From the NCBI GenBank assembly GCA_027347545.1, contig DAIEQT010000081.1, forward strand, positions 1 through 6,761: 6,761 bases of DNA. The letters are read 5' to 3'. How positions within the stretch are numbered: the first letter of the stretch is position 1; every line of letters begins with the position of its first letter. This DNA comes from Ignavibacteria bacterium. Its GTDB lineage: Bacteria; Bacteroidota; Ignavibacteria; Ignavibacteriales; Melioribacteraceae. The notes under the pieces were generated by a model, which saw only the letters and a list, made by a program, of their open reading frames with translations, did no database searches and was not told the DNA's origin. The position numbers were made by a program, and so were the translations under genes. This document shows, one piece after another, positions 6,350 through 6,761 of this stretch.

Positions 6350-6437
6350 CGCTCTTACCTCTTGTATGATAATTTCCTTAGCAATAAATCCAGATAAAAA
6401 TTTTCAGTAAATGTATGTTATTAAAAAAGCGCCTAAT
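6350..6437. other. Convergent intergenic region without a clear terminator
   Basis: The HEPN gene (plus) and the DUF1203-like gene (minus) converge here. The stretch is AT-rich. The only candidates are a short AAAATTTT palindrome near 6397-6404 and a T6 run on the minus strand after GGCGC; neither has a proper GC stem. Confidence 0.5.
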
Positions 6438-6761
6438 CTAAACCCGTATTGCCACACAATTGTAACAACCCGGTTTTGCATTATGAATATGTACGTAACT
6501 TACTTCTTGATTTTCGAAAATTTTGTTTAATGTTTCTCTTAGACCATTTCCTTCAGTTACAGTTGCCGCTATCATCATACCTTGATTGTTGAAGCCTCTT
6601 AAAGAAAGAAGTCTGTGTACAAGCATATATGGAATTTCGTTGATTTCTAAATCCGCGGTCTTAGCAATTTTTCGAACGAAAATGGGTCCGTTAGATTGAT
6701 AAGGCGAATTTACTTTATGATGCGGATGGTTTAGAAGAATTACTTCTTCGCCTATTTCAGC
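6438..6761 (-). CDS. DUF1203-like protein, C-terminal fragment cut by the window edge
   Basis: The frame is open from the window end to a TAG at 6440-6438, giving the last 107 residues of a longer protein; the internal ATG at 6626 is not its start. Visible features, in fragment numbering: hydrophobic strand E-V-I-L-L-N-H-P (6-13), S-P-Y-Q-S-N-G-P-I-F-V-R (19-30), R-L-L-S-L-R-G-F (50-57), and near the end Y-V-H-I-H-N-A-K-P-G-C-Y-N-C (about 89-102). The G-P-I-F-V, L-R-G-[FY] and Y-V-H-x-x-N-A-x-x-G-C-Y motifs are those I associate with the DUF1203 family, whose biochemical function is unknown. The assignment is from memory of the motif pattern. It lies convergent to the HEPN gene and has no evident link to it. 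Confidence 0.8.
   Translation of the reverse strand, partial: AEIGEEVILLNHPHHKVNSPYQSNGPIFVRKIAKTADLEINEIPYMLVHRLLSLRGFNNQGMMIAATVTEGNGLRETLNKIFENQEVSYVHIHNAKPGCYNCVAIRV

Noticed and set aside
6420..6437. T6 run following GGCGC after the DUF1203-like stop as a terminator
   Set aside because: No complementary arm for the GGCGC is present upstream, so no hairpin forms.

Overview
The window most likely comes from a low-GC member of the Bacteroidota/Chlorobiota group, Ignavibacteria-like. This is an inference from style rather than a marker gene. Three promoters have the TAnnTTTG -7 box used by these bacteria, two of them with a TTG -33 element at the right distance. The tricorn-type protease has an export signal ending in the common 'FAQ' pattern. 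A short Allochromatium/Chlorobium-type ferredoxin and a propeller-repeat lipoprotein complete the picture. No rRNA, tRNA, CRISPR array or insertion sequence is visible.

Left part (1-5050): everything is on the minus strand. Read in the direction of transcription, a promoter at about 5020-5050 drives a secreted tricorn-like S41 protease (4993 down to 1737). It is split into two reading frames by an apparent one-base loss at an A4 run near 3324-3327. Next come a small 2[4Fe-4S] ferredoxin (1596-1297), a clear intrinsic terminator (1220-1258), and a predicted lipoprotein with beta-propeller-like repeats (1106-48).

Middle (4994-5334): a divergent intergenic region of about 340 bases. It holds the protease promoter leftwards and, rightwards, a promoter whose -7 box sits between two copies of an ATATAC/GTATAT-type palindrome. 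This looks like an autoregulatory operator.

Right part (5335-6349, plus strand): a two-gene operon with overlapping ends. The first protein is a winged-helix DNA-binding domain fused to a minimal nucleotidyltransferase (MNT); the second is a small all-helical HEPN-family protein. This is the layout of a HEPN/MNT toxin-antitoxin module with the regulator built into the antitoxin, and it is the most interesting system in the window. The HEPN partner appears to have a degenerate RNase motif, and the MNT lacks an obvious third metal-binding acid, so whether it is a classical toxin-antitoxin pair is open.

Right edge (6438-6761, minus): the C-terminal 107 residues of a DUF1203-like protein, cut by the window end and convergent with the HEPN gene.
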